64,000 nucleotides of DNA, taken from NCBI GenBank assembly GCA_913055655.1, contig CAJXKA010000001.1:1302842-1366841 (forward strand), in the 5' to 3' direction. Origin of the DNA: an uncultured Oceanospirillales bacterium. GTDB taxonomy: Bacteria; Pseudomonadota; Gammaproteobacteria; Xanthomonadales; SZUA-36. This document shows, one piece after another, positions 1 to 9,930 of this stretch (position 1 is the stretch's first letter; each line of letters opens with the position of its first letter). A program made the position numbers and the translations under genes. The notes under the pieces were generated by a model that searched no databases, was not told the DNA's origin, and saw only the letters and a list, made by a program, of their open reading frames with translations.

Positions 1-617
1 TACATTTCGTGCTCGCCGAAGAACGTGTTGAAGTCGCCCGCGACGATCACGGGCTTGTCGCCGGCAGTAATCAGTTCGTGCAGGTGCCGCAGCTGGTACT
101 GGCGATGACGGTACTTCAGCGACAGGTGCACGAGAAAAATTCGCACCTGCTCCAGCTCCAGCTCGATAATCAGGCGCTTGATGCCGGTGTTGAAATAATG
201 GAACCGCTCGCCGTGCACCCGCGGCGCGGCCAGGAAGGCGTTGGCCTGGTTGCGCAGCACCGGGATGTTCTTGTGAACCGAGGCTTCGCCGTATTTGCAC
301 TCGTAGGTCGAATAATGACCGATGGCGTCGGCAATCATCTCCGCCTGGTTCCGGCGGCCGGTTCTGTACGAACCGGTATCAATTTCGATCAGGCCGACGA
401 TATCGGCGTCCTGCTGGCGGATGAACTCCGTGATACGGGCCAGGTTCACCTTGCTGGTCCGCACATACCCGGCGCCCGGCACCGGCAGGTTGAAGGCCAT
501 GCCCGTACCGGCCGCGTAGCGAATGTTGTAGAGCAGCAAGCGCAACGAACGTGCGTTCTCGGCCACCGTTCCGGGTGGCGCGGCATCCTCCATGGCCTGC
601 GACGCTTCCTCGCTCAC
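1..617 (-). CDS. Endonuclease/exonuclease/phosphatase (EEP) family protein, 3' end outside window
   Basis: The minus strand reads open from a GTG at 617 to the left edge, about 205 codons. The start has a GGAG ribosome site eight bases upstream. The N-terminal part contains LLLYNIRYA and then DADIVGLIEID, the first metal-binding stretch of the family. Close to the edge it reads VIVAGDFNTFFGE, the GDFN signature that holds catalytic Asp and Asn. The family hydrolyses phosphodiester or phosphomonoester bonds in nucleic acids, phosphoinositides or other substrates, and the substrate here cannot be told. No signal peptide is visible at the chosen start. The last catalytic His lies outside the window, so completeness is unknown. 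A TTG seven codons upstream is a weaker alternative start. Confidence 0.85.
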   Translation of the reverse strand, partial: MSEEASQAMEDAAPPGTVAENARSLRLLLYNIRYAAGTGMAFNLPVPGAGYVRTSKVNLARITEFIRQQDADIVGLIEIDTGSYRTGRRNQAEMIADAIGHYSTYECKYGEASVHKNIPVLRNQANAFLAAPRVHGERFHYFNTGIKRLIIELELEQVRIFLVHLSLKYRHRQYQLRHLHELITAGDKPVIVAGDFNTFFGEHEM

Positions 618-677
618 GAATGCTCCAGCTTGATTCAAATGTCCTGCCGCTAGTGTAACGCTTCATCGCGACCTTCA

Positions 678-696
678 GGTGTCAGTCCATGACACC
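678..696. promoter_or_regulatory. Inverted repeat GGTGTCA-N5-TGACACC, candidate operator
   Basis: A perfect seven-base inverted repeat with a five-base spacer lies in the 134-bp gap between the divergent EEP gene and the HMG-CoA reductase gene. Its size and symmetry suit a dimeric regulator, but I cannot name the regulator. It could also form a short hairpin in RNA. Confidence 0.35.
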
Positions 697-751
697 ACCA
701 CCAAAGTTCAGTTATTGTTTCGCCGCTTAATATTCACGAGGAGAATAATGC

Positions 752-1927
752 ATGGCCCTGCCCCCGCTGCCGAGAGACCGTGACAACGACTACACCCATG
801 CCATGGCGGAATCCCGCCGCACCACCGTCCAGGCGGCCAGCGGCGTGGCGCTGGCGCATACCGGTTCGTACTCCATCGACCCGGCGGCGCTGCCCGGCAA
901 TATCGAGCATTTCAGTGGCGTGGCGCAGGTGCCGATGGGTTTCGCCGGACCGCTGCGGGTGAACGGCGAACACGCCCGCGGCGAGTTCTACGTACCCATG
1001 GCCACCACCGAGGGCACGCTGCTGGCCAGCTACAACCGCGGTATGCGACTGACACGCGAGGCCGGCGGCATCCGCGCGACGGTGATCGACGATGCCATGC
1101 AGCGGGCGCCGGTGTTCACGTTCACCGATGCGGCCGCCGCGCGCGACTTCGGCGCCTGGGTGGCGGACAATTTCGAAGACATCAAGGCAAAGGCCGAGGA
1201 AACCACCACTTTCGGTCAATTGCGAGACATCGAACAATACGCGGCCGCGAAGATGCGCTGGCTGCGGTTCAACTACGAATGCGGTGACGCGGCCGGGCAG
1301 AACATGGTCAGCAAGGCCACGCGCCATGCCTGCCAGTGGATCCTGTCGCAGCAACCGCCCGGGCTGGAGGACTTCGCCCTGGCGGCCAACTTCGACACCG
1401 ACAAGAAACATTCCTGGGTCAACAACCTGCATACCCGCGGCAAGCGCGTGGTGGCGGAGATCACCCTGCCGGCGGACCTGGTGCGCGACGTGATGCACAC
1501 CACGCCCGAAGCGCTCTACCGGCAACGGCAGCTCTCCAACCTGGGGGCGCTGATGTGCGGCTCGACCTTGAACGGCGCGCATTTTGCCAACGGCATCACG
1601 GCGATCTTCATCGCCTGCGGCCAGGATGTCGCCAACCTGGCCGAGTCGATGGCCGGCTGGGTCTACAGCGAAATCACCCCGGACGGCCACTATTACTTCT
1701 CGGCGACCATCCCGTCGCTGGTCGTCGGCACCTACGGCGGCGGCACTGGCCTGCCGACGCAGCGCGAATGCCTGGAAACGCTGGGCTGCTACGGGCGTGG
1801 CACCGTGAAGAAGTTCGCCGAGATCGTCGCCGCGACGGTGCTGTGCGGTGAACTGTCACTGGCGGCCGCGGTGGTCGCCGACGAGTGGGTGTCGAGCCAC
1901 GAGCACTACGGCCGCAACCGGCCGTGA
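752..1927 (+). CDS. Hydroxymethylglutaryl-CoA reductase
   Basis: A 391-residue soluble enzyme that interconverts HMG-CoA and mevalonate with a nicotinamide cofactor. All four catalytic residues can be placed: Glu87 in ATTEGTLLAS, Lys218 in the DKK motif, Asp292 in CGQD, and His383 near the C-terminus in SSHEH. GDAAGQNMVSKAT at about 178-190 matches the nucleotide/substrate region. The start at 752 has a GAGGAGA ribosome site eight bases upstream; an ATG four bases earlier is out of frame and closes quickly. There is no membrane anchor, as expected for a bacterial enzyme. No other mevalonate-pathway gene is nearby, so it could act in synthesis or in the degradative direction. The downstream LysR gene is convergent, and the acyl-CoA catabolic block follows. 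Confidence 0.9.
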   Translation: MALPPLPRDRDNDYTHAMAESRRTTVQAASGVALAHTGSYSIDPAALPGNIEHFSGVAQVPMGFAGPLRVNGEHARGEFYVPMATTEGTLLASYNRGMRLTREAGGIRATVIDDAMQRAPVFTFTDAAAARDFGAWVADNFEDIKAKAEETTTFGQLRDIEQYAAAKMRWLRFNYECGDAAGQNMVSKATRHACQWILSQQPPGLEDFALAANFDTDKKHSWVNNLHTRGKRVVAEITLPADLVRDVMHTTPEALYRQRQLSNLGALMCGSTLNGAHFANGITAIFIACGQDVANLAESMAGWVYSEITPDGHYYFSATIPSLVVGTYGGGTGLPTQRECLETLGCYGRGTVKKFAEIVAATVLCGELSLAAAVVADEWVSSHEHYGRNRP

Positions 1928-1945
1928 GGCGCGGCGAACCGGCGG

Positions 1946-2863
1946 TCAGGCCACGCGTTCGCGCACTTCCGCGCTGACCTCGTCCAGCACGTTCCGGAAC
2001 CAGCGGTGCGCGGGGGTTTCGGCGTAATGCGGATGCCACAGCAGGTGCAAGTCGAATGGGCAGGCCTCGAACGGCACCGGCAGCATTTTCAGCGGCAGGT
2101 AGCGGATGTACTGGTTGGCCACCACCCGCGGCGTCACCACGATCAGGTCGGTATTGGCGGCAATAACCGGACCCATCAGGAAATTCGGCGTGGTCAGGGC
2201 CACCTGCCGGTTCAGGCCCTGTTCGGTGAGCACCTGGTCGATCAGGTCGGTGCGCTGGCCGCCCGAGACCCAGACGTGTTTCGCCGCGAGAAACTCCTCG
2301 CGGCTGATGCGGTCGCCGTAGGCCTTGTTCTCCGCGCCCACCAGCACCACCAGCGTGTCGCTGAGCAGGTACTGCTTTGACAACCGCTTCGGAATATTGC
2401 GAAACAGCCCGAGCGCGTAGTCGTACTCGCCTTCCTCGAGCTCCTGTTCCGGCACTTCGCGTTGCAGCGACTGCACCTTGACGTGAACCGACGGCGCTTC
2501 CTCGTGCAGGCGCCGGATCAACCGGGGCAACAACAGGAACTGCAGGTAATCGGTGGCGAGCAGGCGGAAGACCTGTTTGCTGGTCGCGGGTTCGAAATCC
2601 GGCTCCGGCAACAGCGTATTTTCAATCGATTTAAGCGCCAGGCGGACGGGTTTCTCCATGACCAGCGCCCGCGGTGTCGGCTGCATGCCGCGCGTGGTGC
2701 GCACCAGCACCGGGTCGTCCAGCAGGGTCCGCAGGCGGGCCAGCGCGTTGCTCATGGCCGGCTGGCTGATCGAGACCCGTTCCGCGGCGCGGGAGACGTT
2801 GCGCTCGCGCATCAGGGCGTCAAAAGCACGCAAAAGGTTGAGGTCGAAGTTATTAATATTCAT
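1946..2863 (-). CDS. LysR-family transcriptional regulator
   Basis: A 305-residue regulator. The N-terminal winged helix-turn-helix runs over roughly residues 1-65 (NFDLNLLRAFDALM, then ERVSISQPAMSNALARLR), followed by a LysR substrate-binding domain. I chose the ATG at 2863 because the family's helix-turn-helix begins just after it; the reading frame stays open upstream to 2986, but that stretch has no family resemblance. The gene is divergent from the acyl-CoA dehydrogenase at 3010 across 146 bp, the usual arrangement for a LysR gene and its target. It probably controls the fatty-acyl catabolic block. The inducer is unknown. Confidence 0.9.
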   Translation of the reverse strand: MNINNFDLNLLRAFDALMRERNVSRAAERVSISQPAMSNALARLRTLLDDPVLVRTTRGMQPTPRALVMEKPVRLALKSIENTLLPEPDFEPATSKQVFRLLATDYLQFLLLPRLIRRLHEEAPSVHVKVQSLQREVPEQELEEGEYDYALGLFRNIPKRLSKQYLLSDTLVVLVGAENKAYGDRISREEFLAAKHVWVSGGQRTDLIDQVLTEQGLNRQVALTTPNFLMGPVIAANTDLIVVTPRVVANQYIRYLPLKMLPVPFEACPFDLHLLWHPHYAETPAHRWFRNVLDEVSAEVRERVA

Positions 2864-3009
2864 TGCCTGTATACACCAATACGTACTATCAATTTCAAAA
2901 ATAATATGACAAACGGTAGCGTATTGACACAGAAGAGGCCACCGCGCCACTGAAGCGACGGGGCCCGGGCTCTCAACCCCATTCAACCTGCACGAGGCAC
3001 TGACGCCAC
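2864..3009. promoter_or_regulatory. Divergent promoter region between LysR gene and acyl-CoA dehydrogenase
   Basis: This 146-bp gap has an AT-rich half next to the LysR gene (about 2864-2935) inside otherwise GC-rich DNA, as expected for a divergent promoter with a LysR site. I could not pick a single convincing operator or -35/-10 pair. Confidence 0.4.
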
Positions 3010-4809
3010 ATGACGCAATACCGTGCGCCCCTGCGCGACTTTAATTTCATTCTCAACGACGTGCTGCAGCTGGGCGAACGCCTGCGCGAACTGGGTCACG
3101 ACGAGATCGGCGCCGAGTTCATCGAAACGGTGCTGGAAGAAGGCGGCCGCCTGGCCGAAGAGGCATTCGCGCCACTGAACCGTGCCGGCGACGAGGCCGG
3201 ATTGCGCTGGGACGACGGCGAGGTGACCACGCCGGACGGCTTCCGCGAGGCCTACAGGGCCTATTGCGATAACGGCTGGTCATCGATGGCCGCACCCGCC
3301 GGGTTCGGCGGCCAGGGCCTGCCTTTCAGCCTGGCGGGCCCCGTGCACGAGTTTTTCGGTTCCGGCAACCTGGCGCTGCGCTGCTACTGCGGCCTGACCG
3401 AGGGCGCGGTGGCGACCATTCACGCCCACGCCAGCGACACGCTGAAGGCCGCTTACCTGGAAAAGATGATCAGCGGCGAATGGTCCGGCACCATGTGCCT
3501 GACCGAGCCGCATGCCGGCACCGATCTCGGCATTCTCCGAACCCGTGCGGAACGGGCGGATGACGGCAGTTACCGCGTCACCGGCAACAAGATCTTCATC
3601 ACCGGCGGCGAGCACGACCTCAGCGGCAACATCATCCACCTGGTGCTGGCGCGGCTGCCGGACGCCCCGGCCGGCAGCCGCGGCATCAGCCTGTTCCTGG
3701 TGCCGAAGTTCCTGCCGGACGCAGACGGCGCCCCGGGCGAGCGCAACGGTGTTCGCTGCGAATCGGTCGAGCACAAGATGGGGTTACGCGCCTCCGCCAC
3801 CGCCGCGCTGTCGTTCAACGACGCGAAAGCCTGGATTATCGGCGAGGAGCACCGCGGCCTGGCCTGCATGTTCACGATGATGAACGGCGCCCGCTACGAC
3901 GTCGGCATCCAGGCGCTGGGCCAGGCCGAGCCGGCGTACCAGGCAGCCGCCACCTATGCCGCCGAACGGTTACAGTCGCGCTCGCTGAGCGGGCCGAAGG
4001 CGCCGGACAAGGCCGCCGACCCGATTATCGTGCACCCCGACGTGCGCCGCATGCTGCTCACCCAGAAGGCGTTGATCGAGGGTAGTCGCTGGCTGGCCTG
4101 CCGCGTGGCGCTGCTGATTGACGGCGAGCGCGACCTGCCGCCGGGCGAGGCGCGGGCGAAGAACGACCGGCGCCTGGCGTTCTGGACGCCCATCGTCAAG
4201 GCCTTCGTCTCCGATGCCGCGCAGGAAGCCATTTCGCTGGGCATCCAGGTGCACGGCGGCCACGGTTATATCTGCGAGACCGGCGTCGAACAGCGCGCCC
4301 GCGATGCCCGCATCCTGCCCATCTGGGAAGGCACCAACGGCATCCAGGCGCTCGACCTGGTGCGCCGCAAGCTGCTGGGCGACGGCGGCGAAACCTTCGC
4401 CGAAATGCTGGCCGACCTGCGCGCGGAACAGGCCGCCCTGCCCCATCACGCGGCGACGGACGGGCTGGCGACGCGGGCGGCGAATCTGCTGGACGACTGG
4501 GAGGCGCTGGGCCAGGCGGTCACCGAGGCCGCGGCGCGTGATCCCGAGGAGATCGGTGCCTGCTCGGTCGATTTCCTGCAGTTCTCCGGCTACGCGATGC
4601 TGGCGCATGGCTGGTTACAGATGGCGTCCGTGGCCGCCGCGAAACGCGACCGAGGCGAAGGTGACGCGGCATTCTGCGGCGCCAAGCTGGCCACCGCGCA
4701 GTTCTATTTCGACCGCATCGCGCCGCGCACGCTGGCGCATCGCGCCGCACTACAATCGGGCGCCGAGAACCTTTTTGCCATCGACGCCGGGGCCTTCGCC
4801 CATGGCTGA
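3010..4809 (+). CDS. Acyl-CoA dehydrogenase, DmdC-like long form
   Basis: A 599-residue FAD-dependent acyl-CoA dehydrogenase that introduces the first double bond of beta-oxidation. It is longer than the usual 380-residue type and matches the subfamily that includes 3-methylmercaptopropionyl-CoA dehydrogenase. MCLTEPHAGTDLG at about 162-174 and KIFITGGEHD at about 194-203 are the FAD/substrate core. The probable catalytic base is Glu440 in WEGTNGIQ, and GIQVHGGHGY at about 411-420 is the second conserved block. The C-terminal 150 residues form the extra domain of this subfamily. It heads a tight plus-strand series with the dehydrogenase, thioesterase, hydratase fusion and thiolase genes. The chain type oxidised cannot be read from sequence. 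Confidence 0.9.
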   Translation: MTQYRAPLRDFNFILNDVLQLGERLRELGHDEIGAEFIETVLEEGGRLAEEAFAPLNRAGDEAGLRWDDGEVTTPDGFREAYRAYCDNGWSSMAAPAGFGGQGLPFSLAGPVHEFFGSGNLALRCYCGLTEGAVATIHAHASDTLKAAYLEKMISGEWSGTMCLTEPHAGTDLGILRTRAERADDGSYRVTGNKIFITGGEHDLSGNIIHLVLARLPDAPAGSRGISLFLVPKFLPDADGAPGERNGVRCESVEHKMGLRASATAALSFNDAKAWIIGEEHRGLACMFTMMNGARYDVGIQALGQAEPAYQAAATYAAERLQSRSLSGPKAPDKAADPIIVHPDVRRMLLTQKALIEGSRWLACRVALLIDGERDLPPGEARAKNDRRLAFWTPIVKAFVSDAAQEAISLGIQVHGGHGYICETGVEQRARDARILPIWEGTNGIQALDLVRRKLLGDGGETFAEMLADLRAEQAALPHHAATDGLATRAANLLDDWEALGQAVTEAAARDPEEIGACSVDFLQFSGYAMLAHGWLQMASVAAAKRDRGEGDAAFCGAKLATAQFYFDRIAPRTLAHRAALQSGAENLFAIDAGAFAHG

Positions 4810-4833
4810 ACCAAGAGGAACCCCACCACCCGG

Positions 4834-5997
4834 ATGAACGGCTTCGGCTTCACCACCTGCCCCAACATCGTCTGCGAGCGCGGCGGCGCACGCGAACTGG
4901 CAGGTTTGTGCCGGGAGACCGGCATGCGCAGGGTGATGCTCGTGACCGACCCCGGCATTGTCCGGCTCGGGCTGCACAAACCGGCGCTGGCCGGCTTCGA
5001 AGCCGCCGACACGGCGCTGACGCTGTTCGACAGAGTCGAGGCCGACCCGGCCGAGTCCACTATCCTGGCGGCCGTGAAACGCGCCCGCGAAGAAAACGTC
5101 GACGGCGTCGTCGGTTTTGGCGGCGGCAGCTCGATGGACGTCGCCAAGCTGGTCGCCCTGCTTGCGCATCCCGATACGAAACAGGCCATTGGCGATGTTT
5201 ACGGCGTCGGCAACGCGAAAGGCCGGCGCCTGCCGCTGGTGCTGGTGCCGACCACCGCCGGTACCGGTTCGGAGGTCACACCCATCGCCATCGTCACGAC
5301 GGGCGAAACCACGAAGATGGGCGTGGTCAGCCCGCTGTTGCTGCCCGACGCCGCCCTGCTGGACGCCGAACTGACCCTGGGCCTGCCGCCCGCGGTGACC
5401 GCCGCCACCGGCGTCGACGCCATGGTGCACGCCATCGAGGCCTACACCAGCCGGATTCGCAAGAACCCGATCTCCGACGGCCTGGCGCGCGAGGCGTTGG
5501 GGCACCTGTCACGGTCGATTCATACCGCGGTGCATGAAGGCGACAACCTCGAGGCGCGTGAACACATGCTGCTGGGCGCCATGCTGGCGGGCCAGGCGTT
5601 CGCCAATGCGCCGGTGGCCGCGGTGCACGCGCTGGCCTACCCGCTGGGCGGGCAATTCCACATTCCGCACGGGCTGTCGAACTCGCTGGTGCTGCCACAC
5701 GTGATGCGCTTCAACATCAGCCACGCGGCCGCCCCGTATGCCGAGCTCGCCCCGCTGGTGTTTCCGGACACCCACTGGTCGGGCAGCGACCAGTCCATTG
5801 CCAACGACCTGATCGACCGCATCGAGGGGCTGATCGAAAGCCTGGAACTGCCGGATCGGCTGGAACGCATGGACATCGCCCCCGAGGCGCTGACGGGCCT
5901 GGCCGAGGACGCCATGGGGCAGCAGCGGCTGCTGGTGAACAACCCGCGCGAAGTCAGCTACGACGATGCGCTGGCCATCTACCGGGCCGCTTACTGA
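4834..5997 (+). CDS. Iron-containing alcohol dehydrogenase
   Basis: A 387-residue group III NAD-dependent alcohol dehydrogenase. It shows the nucleotide-binding GGGSSMDVAK at about 95-104, TTAGTGSEVTP at about 142-152, and the metal-binding histidine stretches DAMVHAIEAY and HIPHGLSNSLVLPHV. Members oxidise primary alcohols, diols, 4-hydroxybutyrate or lactaldehyde. In this cluster it would make or remove an alcohol or aldehyde intermediate feeding acyl-CoA oxidation. It starts 24 bp after the acyl-CoA dehydrogenase gene and ends in an ATGA overlap with the thioesterase gene, so all three are likely co-transcribed. Substrate is not assignable. Confidence 0.9.
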   Translation: MNGFGFTTCPNIVCERGGARELAGLCRETGMRRVMLVTDPGIVRLGLHKPALAGFEAADTALTLFDRVEADPAESTILAAVKRAREENVDGVVGFGGGSSMDVAKLVALLAHPDTKQAIGDVYGVGNAKGRRLPLVLVPTTAGTGSEVTPIAIVTTGETTKMGVVSPLLLPDAALLDAELTLGLPPAVTAATGVDAMVHAIEAYTSRIRKNPISDGLAREALGHLSRSIHTAVHEGDNLEAREHMLLGAMLAGQAFANAPVAAVHALAYPLGGQFHIPHGLSNSLVLPHVMRFNISHAAAPYAELAPLVFPDTHWSGSDQSIANDLIDRIEGLIESLELPDRLERMDIAPEALTGLAEDAMGQQRLLVNNPREVSYDDALAIYRAAY

Positions 5998-6476
5998 TGA
6001 GCGGCTCGAATCAACAGCGGCCCACGCCCGGCACCCGCGATGACTACGCCGTCTACTACCCCGTGACCACGCGCTGGGCAGACAACGATGCATACGGGCA
6101 TGTCAACAACGTCGCCTTTTACGCGTTTTTCGATACCGCGGTGAACCGCTTCCTGGTCGAGGCCGGCGGACTGGACATCCACGCGGGCCCGGTGATCGGC
6201 TACGTGGTCCGCTCCGGCTGTGATTACCATGCGCCGGTGGCTTATCCTCAGGATCTTGAAGTGGGGGTGCGCGTCGATCGCCTCGGCGGCAGTTCGGTCA
6301 CCTATGGCGTCGGCGTGTTCGCCGCCGACTCGGCCAGCGCCGCGGCGGATGGCCATTTCGTCCATGTTTTTGTCGACCGCGGGAGCGGCCGGCCCACCCC
6401 GATTCCGGGGGCGATCCGTGACGCCCTCGCCACCCTTTGCCCGGACGTCCGCGAACGGTCGCCTGGCACCAAATAG
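5997..6476 (+). CDS. Acyl-CoA thioesterase, hotdog fold (YbgC/FadM-like)
   Basis: A 159-residue 4-hydroxybenzoyl-CoA-thioesterase-type hotdog protein. The motif TRWADNDAYGHVNNVAFYAFFDTA (cited in part: RWADNDAYGHVNN) at about 23-35 carries the catalytic Asp and the conserved His/Asn of this group. It hydrolyses acyl-CoA to free acid and CoA. It overlaps the preceding gene by the ATGA junction and ends 22 bp before the hydratase/dehydrogenase fusion gene. Its role is probably to release CoA from dead-end or overflow acyl-CoA intermediates of this pathway. Confidence 0.85.
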   Translation: MSGSNQQRPTPGTRDDYAVYYPVTTRWADNDAYGHVNNVAFYAFFDTAVNRFLVEAGGLDIHAGPVIGYVVRSGCDYHAPVAYPQDLEVGVRVDRLGGSSVTYGVGVFAADSASAAADGHFVHVFVDRGSGRPTPIPGAIRDALATLCPDVRERSPGTK

Positions 6477-6498
6477 ATGCTCAAGGAGCCCATTTTTC

Positions 6499-8619
6499 AT
6501 GAGTGAACCATTGCAATACCGGGTCGAAGACGGCCTCGCCATCGTCACGCTGGATGCCCCGCCGGTGAACAGCCTGGGGCAGGCCATGCGCGCCGCCCTG
6601 CTGGCCGCGCTTGAACAGGCGCTGGCCGACAATGCCGTCAGCGCGATCGTGCTGGCCTCGTCACAGAAAGTGTTCTGTGGCGGCGCCGACATCAGCGAGT
6701 TCGGCACGCCGAAAGCGGGCGCGGAACCGGACCTGCCGGGCCTGCTCAACACCATCGAGGCGGCGGGCAAGCCCGTGATCGCCGCCATCAACGGAATCGC
6801 CCTGGGTGGCGGCCTGGAACTGGCGCTGGCCTGCGACTATCGCTTCGCCGCGCCCGGTGCGAAAGTCGGCCTGCCGGAAGTGAACCTCGGCCTGATTCCC
6901 GGCGCCGGCGGCACCCAGCGCCTGCCGCGCTTCGCCGGCGTGCCCAAGGCACTGGAGATGATCACGGGCGGCAAGCCCATCGCGGCGAAGGACGCGCTGG
7001 AACACGGCATTGTCGACGCCATGGCCGGCCCCGACCAGAACTTCGCCGAGGCCGCCCGGGCTTACGCCCGTGCGCTGGTCACCGAGGGTGCGCCGGTCCG
7101 CAGCTGCGACGACATCGACATTGCCGCCGACGCCGTTCCGGACGGGCTGTTCGACGATTTCCGCGCCGCCATCGCGAAACGCACCCGTGGCTACCCCGCG
7201 CCCGAGGCCGGTATCCAGGCGATCGAAGCGGCCGTAGGGCGGCCCTTCGCCGAGGGCCTGGCGCGCGAACAGGCCCTGTTTGCCGAACTGGGCGCCACGC
7301 CACAGGCCCGCGCACTGCAGCACCTGTTTTTCGCCGAGCGCGCCAGTCGCAAGGTTCCGGGCCTGGACCCGAAAACACCGCGTCGCGAGATCAACACCGT
7401 GGGCGTCATCGGCGCCGGCACGATGGGCGGCGGCATCGCAATGAGCTTCGCCAACGCCGGTATCCCGGTCACGCTGGTGGAGGTCTCGGACCAGGCCCTG
7501 CAGAAAGGCCTGGATCGCATCCGCGACAATTACGACATCAGCGTGAAGCGCGGCAAGCTGGACGAAGCCGGCCGGGATCGTTGCCTGGACCTGATCGACG
7601 GCACCACCGAATTTGACGACCTGGCGCACAAGGATCTCGTCATCGAGGCGGTGTTCGAGGACCTGGACCTGAAAATCGAGGTCTTCGGGAAGCTCGACCG
7701 CGTCGCCCGCGCCGGCGCCATTCTCGCCACCAACACCTCTTACCAGGACGTCGACCGCATCGCGGCCGCGACCAACCGGCCGCGCGACGTGATCGGGCTG
7801 CACTTTTTCAGCCCTGCCAACATCATGCGCCTGCTGGAGGTTGTGCGCGCCGCGCACACCGCCGACGACGTGCTGCTGACCGCGCTGGATCTCGGCAAGC
7901 GCCTGCGCAAGGTGCCGGTGGTCTCCGGCGTCTGCCATGGCTTCATCGGCAACCGCATGCTGGAACCCTATGGCCGCGAGGCCGCCCGGCTGCTGCTGGA
8001 GGGCGCCACGCCGGCCCAGGTGGATGGCGTGCTGACGGAATTCGGCTTCGCGATGGGTTTCTTCGCGGTGATGGACCTGGCCGGCATCGACATCGGCTGG
8101 CTGGCCCGCCAGGCCCGGCCCGAAGCCTTTGAAGGCGACCCGGGCTACGCCGCGGTCAGCGACCGTCTCTACGAACTGGGCCGCTACGGCCAGAAAACCG
8201 GTCGTGGGTTCTATATCTACGACGGCCGTGACAGGACCGAGGATCCGGAAGTGGTCGAAATCGCCGCCGATATTGCCGCCAGACTCGGCATCGAGCGGCG
8301 CGAGATCAGCGACCAGGAAATCATTGAGCGCTGCATCTACCCACTGGTCGACGAGGGCGCGAAGATCCTCGCCGAGGGCATTGCCTACCGCTCCGGTGAT
8401 ATCGACCTGGTCTGGGTCAACGGTTATGGCTTCCCGCAGTGGCGCGGCGGGCCGATGCAGTATGCCGACGAGATTGGCGCCGCCACCGTGCTGGAAGGCC
8501 TGGAACGGCACCGCAAGGCGCTGGGTGACTACGGTGAGCGCTGGTTCCAGCCCTCGGAACTGCTGCGCGAACTGGCATCGAGCGACGGCCGCTTCGGCGA
8601 TATCGGGGCAAAATCATGA
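6499..8619 (+). CDS. Bifunctional enoyl-CoA hydratase / 3-hydroxyacyl-CoA dehydrogenase
   Basis: A 706-residue fusion like peroxisomal multifunctional enzyme 1 and FadB/FadJ. Residues 1 to about 190 are the crotonase domain, with [13 protein letters not shown] forming the oxyanion hole and [14 protein letters not shown] and [17 protein letters not shown] containing the two acidic catalytic positions. The Rossmann fold starts near residue 297 with [16 protein letters not shown], and [15 protein letters not shown] holds the dehydrogenase catalytic His. Two C-terminal dehydrogenase domains follow. I chose the ATG at 6499, after an AAGGAG site, because the crotonase fold begins there; the frame is open further upstream only as a shadow of the thioesterase gene. 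It overlaps the thiolase gene by ATGA. Confidence 0.93.
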   Translation: MSEPLQYRVEDGLAIVTLDAPPVNSLGQAMRAALLAALEQALADNAVSAIVLASSQKVFCGGADISEFGTPKAGAEPDLPGLLNTIEAAGKPVIAAINGIALGGGLELALACDYRFAAPGAKVGLPEVNLGLIPGAGGTQRLPRFAGVPKALEMITGGKPIAAKDALEHGIVDAMAGPDQNFAEAARAYARALVTEGAPVRSCDDIDIAADAVPDGLFDDFRAAIAKRTRGYPAPEAGIQAIEAAVGRPFAEGLAREQALFAELGATPQARALQHLFFAERASRKVPGLDPKTPRREINTVGVIGAGTMGGGIAMSFANAGIPVTLVEVSDQALQKGLDRIRDNYDISVKRGKLDEAGRDRCLDLIDGTTEFDDLAHKDLVIEAVFEDLDLKIEVFGKLDRVARAGAILATNTSYQDVDRIAAATNRPRDVIGLHFFSPANIMRLLEVVRAAHTADDVLLTALDLGKRLRKVPVVSGVCHGFIGNRMLEPYGREAARLLLEGATPAQVDGVLTEFGFAMGFFAVMDLAGIDIGWLARQARPEAFEGDPGYAAVSDRLYELGRYGQKTGRGFYIYDGRDRTEDPEVVEIAADIAARLGIERREISDQEIIERCIYPLVDEGAKILAEGIAYRSGDIDLVWVNGYGFPQWRGGPMQYADEIGAATVLEGLERHRKALGDYGERWFQPSELLRELASSDGRFGDIGAKS

Positions 8620-9800
8620 GAGAAGCCGTGATCGTTTCCACCGCGCGCACGCCCATCGGGCGGGCGTTCCGCGGCGCGTTCAACAACATCAAGTCGCCCA
8701 CGCTGCTGGGCCATGCCATCGCCCACGCCGTGAAGCGCTCCGGCATCGACGGTGGCGAGGTCGAGGACGTGGTGATGGGCTCGGTCCTGACCGCCGGCAC
8801 TGCGGGCGGCAACATCGCCCGCACCGCGGCACTGGCCGCCGGCCTGCCCGCCAGCGCGCCGGCCCAGACCATTGACCGGCAGTGCTCGTCCGGACTGATG
8901 GCCGTCGCCATTGCCGCCCGGCAGATCATGGCGGACGGCATGGATGTGGTCGTCGCGGGCGGGCAGGAGAACATTTCCGCCGTGCAGGGCCCGTATTTCG
9001 AATGGACTGACAAGGCGAAAGACGAAAACGTCATCGCCCACGCGCCCGAGGCTTACATGCCGATGCTGATGACCGCGGAGCACGTCAGCCGCGTCTACGA
9101 CATCAGCCGCGACGCCCAGGACGAATACGCGCTGGCTTCGCAGCAGCGCACCGCCGCCGCCCAGGCGGCCGGCCTTTTCGACGAAGAGATTGTCCCGCTG
9201 GATTCCGTGCAACTGGTCAAGGACCGGGAGACCGGCGAGATCAGCGAGCATGCCGTTCGGCTGGAAAAGGATGAAGGCAACCGCCCCGACACCACGCTGG
9301 AAGGCCTGCAGGGGCTCAAGCCGGTGGTCGAAGGCGGCGTCATCACCGCCGGCAATGCCAGCCAGCTGTCCGACGGCGCTTCTGCCTGCGTGGTCATGGA
9401 AGCCGCGGTGGCGGAGAAACGCGGCCTGCAGCCCCTGGGCACCTATCGCGGCATGGCGGTGGCCGGCCTGGCGCCCGAGGAGATGGGCATCGGCCCGGTC
9501 CTGGCCGTGCCGAAACTACTGGACCGCCACGGCCTGCGCGTCGACGACATTGGCCTGTGGGAACTGAACGAGGCCTTTGCCTGCCAGGCGCTCTACTGTC
9601 GTGACCGGCTGGGCATTGATCCTGCAAATTACAACGTCAATGGCGGCGGCATTTCCATCGGCCACCCCTACGGGATGACCGGGGCCCGCCTGGTGGGTCA
9701 CGCCCTCATCGAGGGCCGCCGGCGCGGCGTGAAATACGTGGTCGTCACCATGTGTGTAGGCGGCGGCATGGGCGCGGCCGGTCTGTTCGAGGTCGCCTGA
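8616..9800 (+). CDS. Acetyl-CoA acyltransferase (thiolase, FadA-like)
   Basis: A 394-residue thiolase that splits 3-ketoacyl-CoA with CoA, ending the beta-oxidation round begun by the upstream genes. The nucleophilic Cys90 lies in [12 protein letters not shown], the second-site His in [16 protein letters not shown], and the base Cys in [10 protein letters not shown] near the C-terminus. Full family length. It overlaps the hydratase/dehydrogenase gene by four bases, as in fadBA operons, although here the hydratase gene comes first. No strong terminator follows; the TonB receptor gene starts 130 bp downstream and may be partly co-transcribed. Confidence 0.93.
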   Translation: MREAVIVSTARTPIGRAFRGAFNNIKSPTLLGHAIAHAVKRSGIDGGEVEDVVMGSVLTAGTAGGNIARTAALAAGLPASAPAQTIDRQCSSGLMAVAIAARQIMADGMDVVVAGGQENISAVQGPYFEWTDKAKDENVIAHAPEAYMPMLMTAEHVSRVYDISRDAQDEYALASQQRTAAAQAAGLFDEEIVPLDSVQLVKDRETGEISEHAVRLEKDEGNRPDTTLEGLQGLKPVVEGGVITAGNASQLSDGASACVVMEAAVAEKRGLQPLGTYRGMAVAGLAPEEMGIGPVLAVPKLLDRHGLRVDDIGLWELNEAFACQALYCRDRLGIDPANYNVNGGGISIGHPYGMTGARLVGHALIEGRRRGVKYVVVTMCVGGGMGAAGLFEVA

Positions 9801-9930
9801 ACGGGCGATCGACGGACCGCGCACGACAACGCATCGAACAGGAGCAGGCAACAACGAAGTGTGGCCCCGGCATGGCCGGGCACGAATGAAAGCAACGACG
9901 ACAATCCGATACAAAACGGGAGACAGGCTC

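Noticed and set aside
9-653. Long plus-strand open frame opposite the EEP gene
   Set aside because: It is the complement shadow of the minus-strand EEP gene, whose frame carries clear motifs; the plus-strand translation has none.
6661-8511. 616-codon minus-strand open frame
   Set aside because: It is antisense to the hydratase/dehydrogenase fusion, a usual effect of GC-rich codon bias, and has no recognisable domain.
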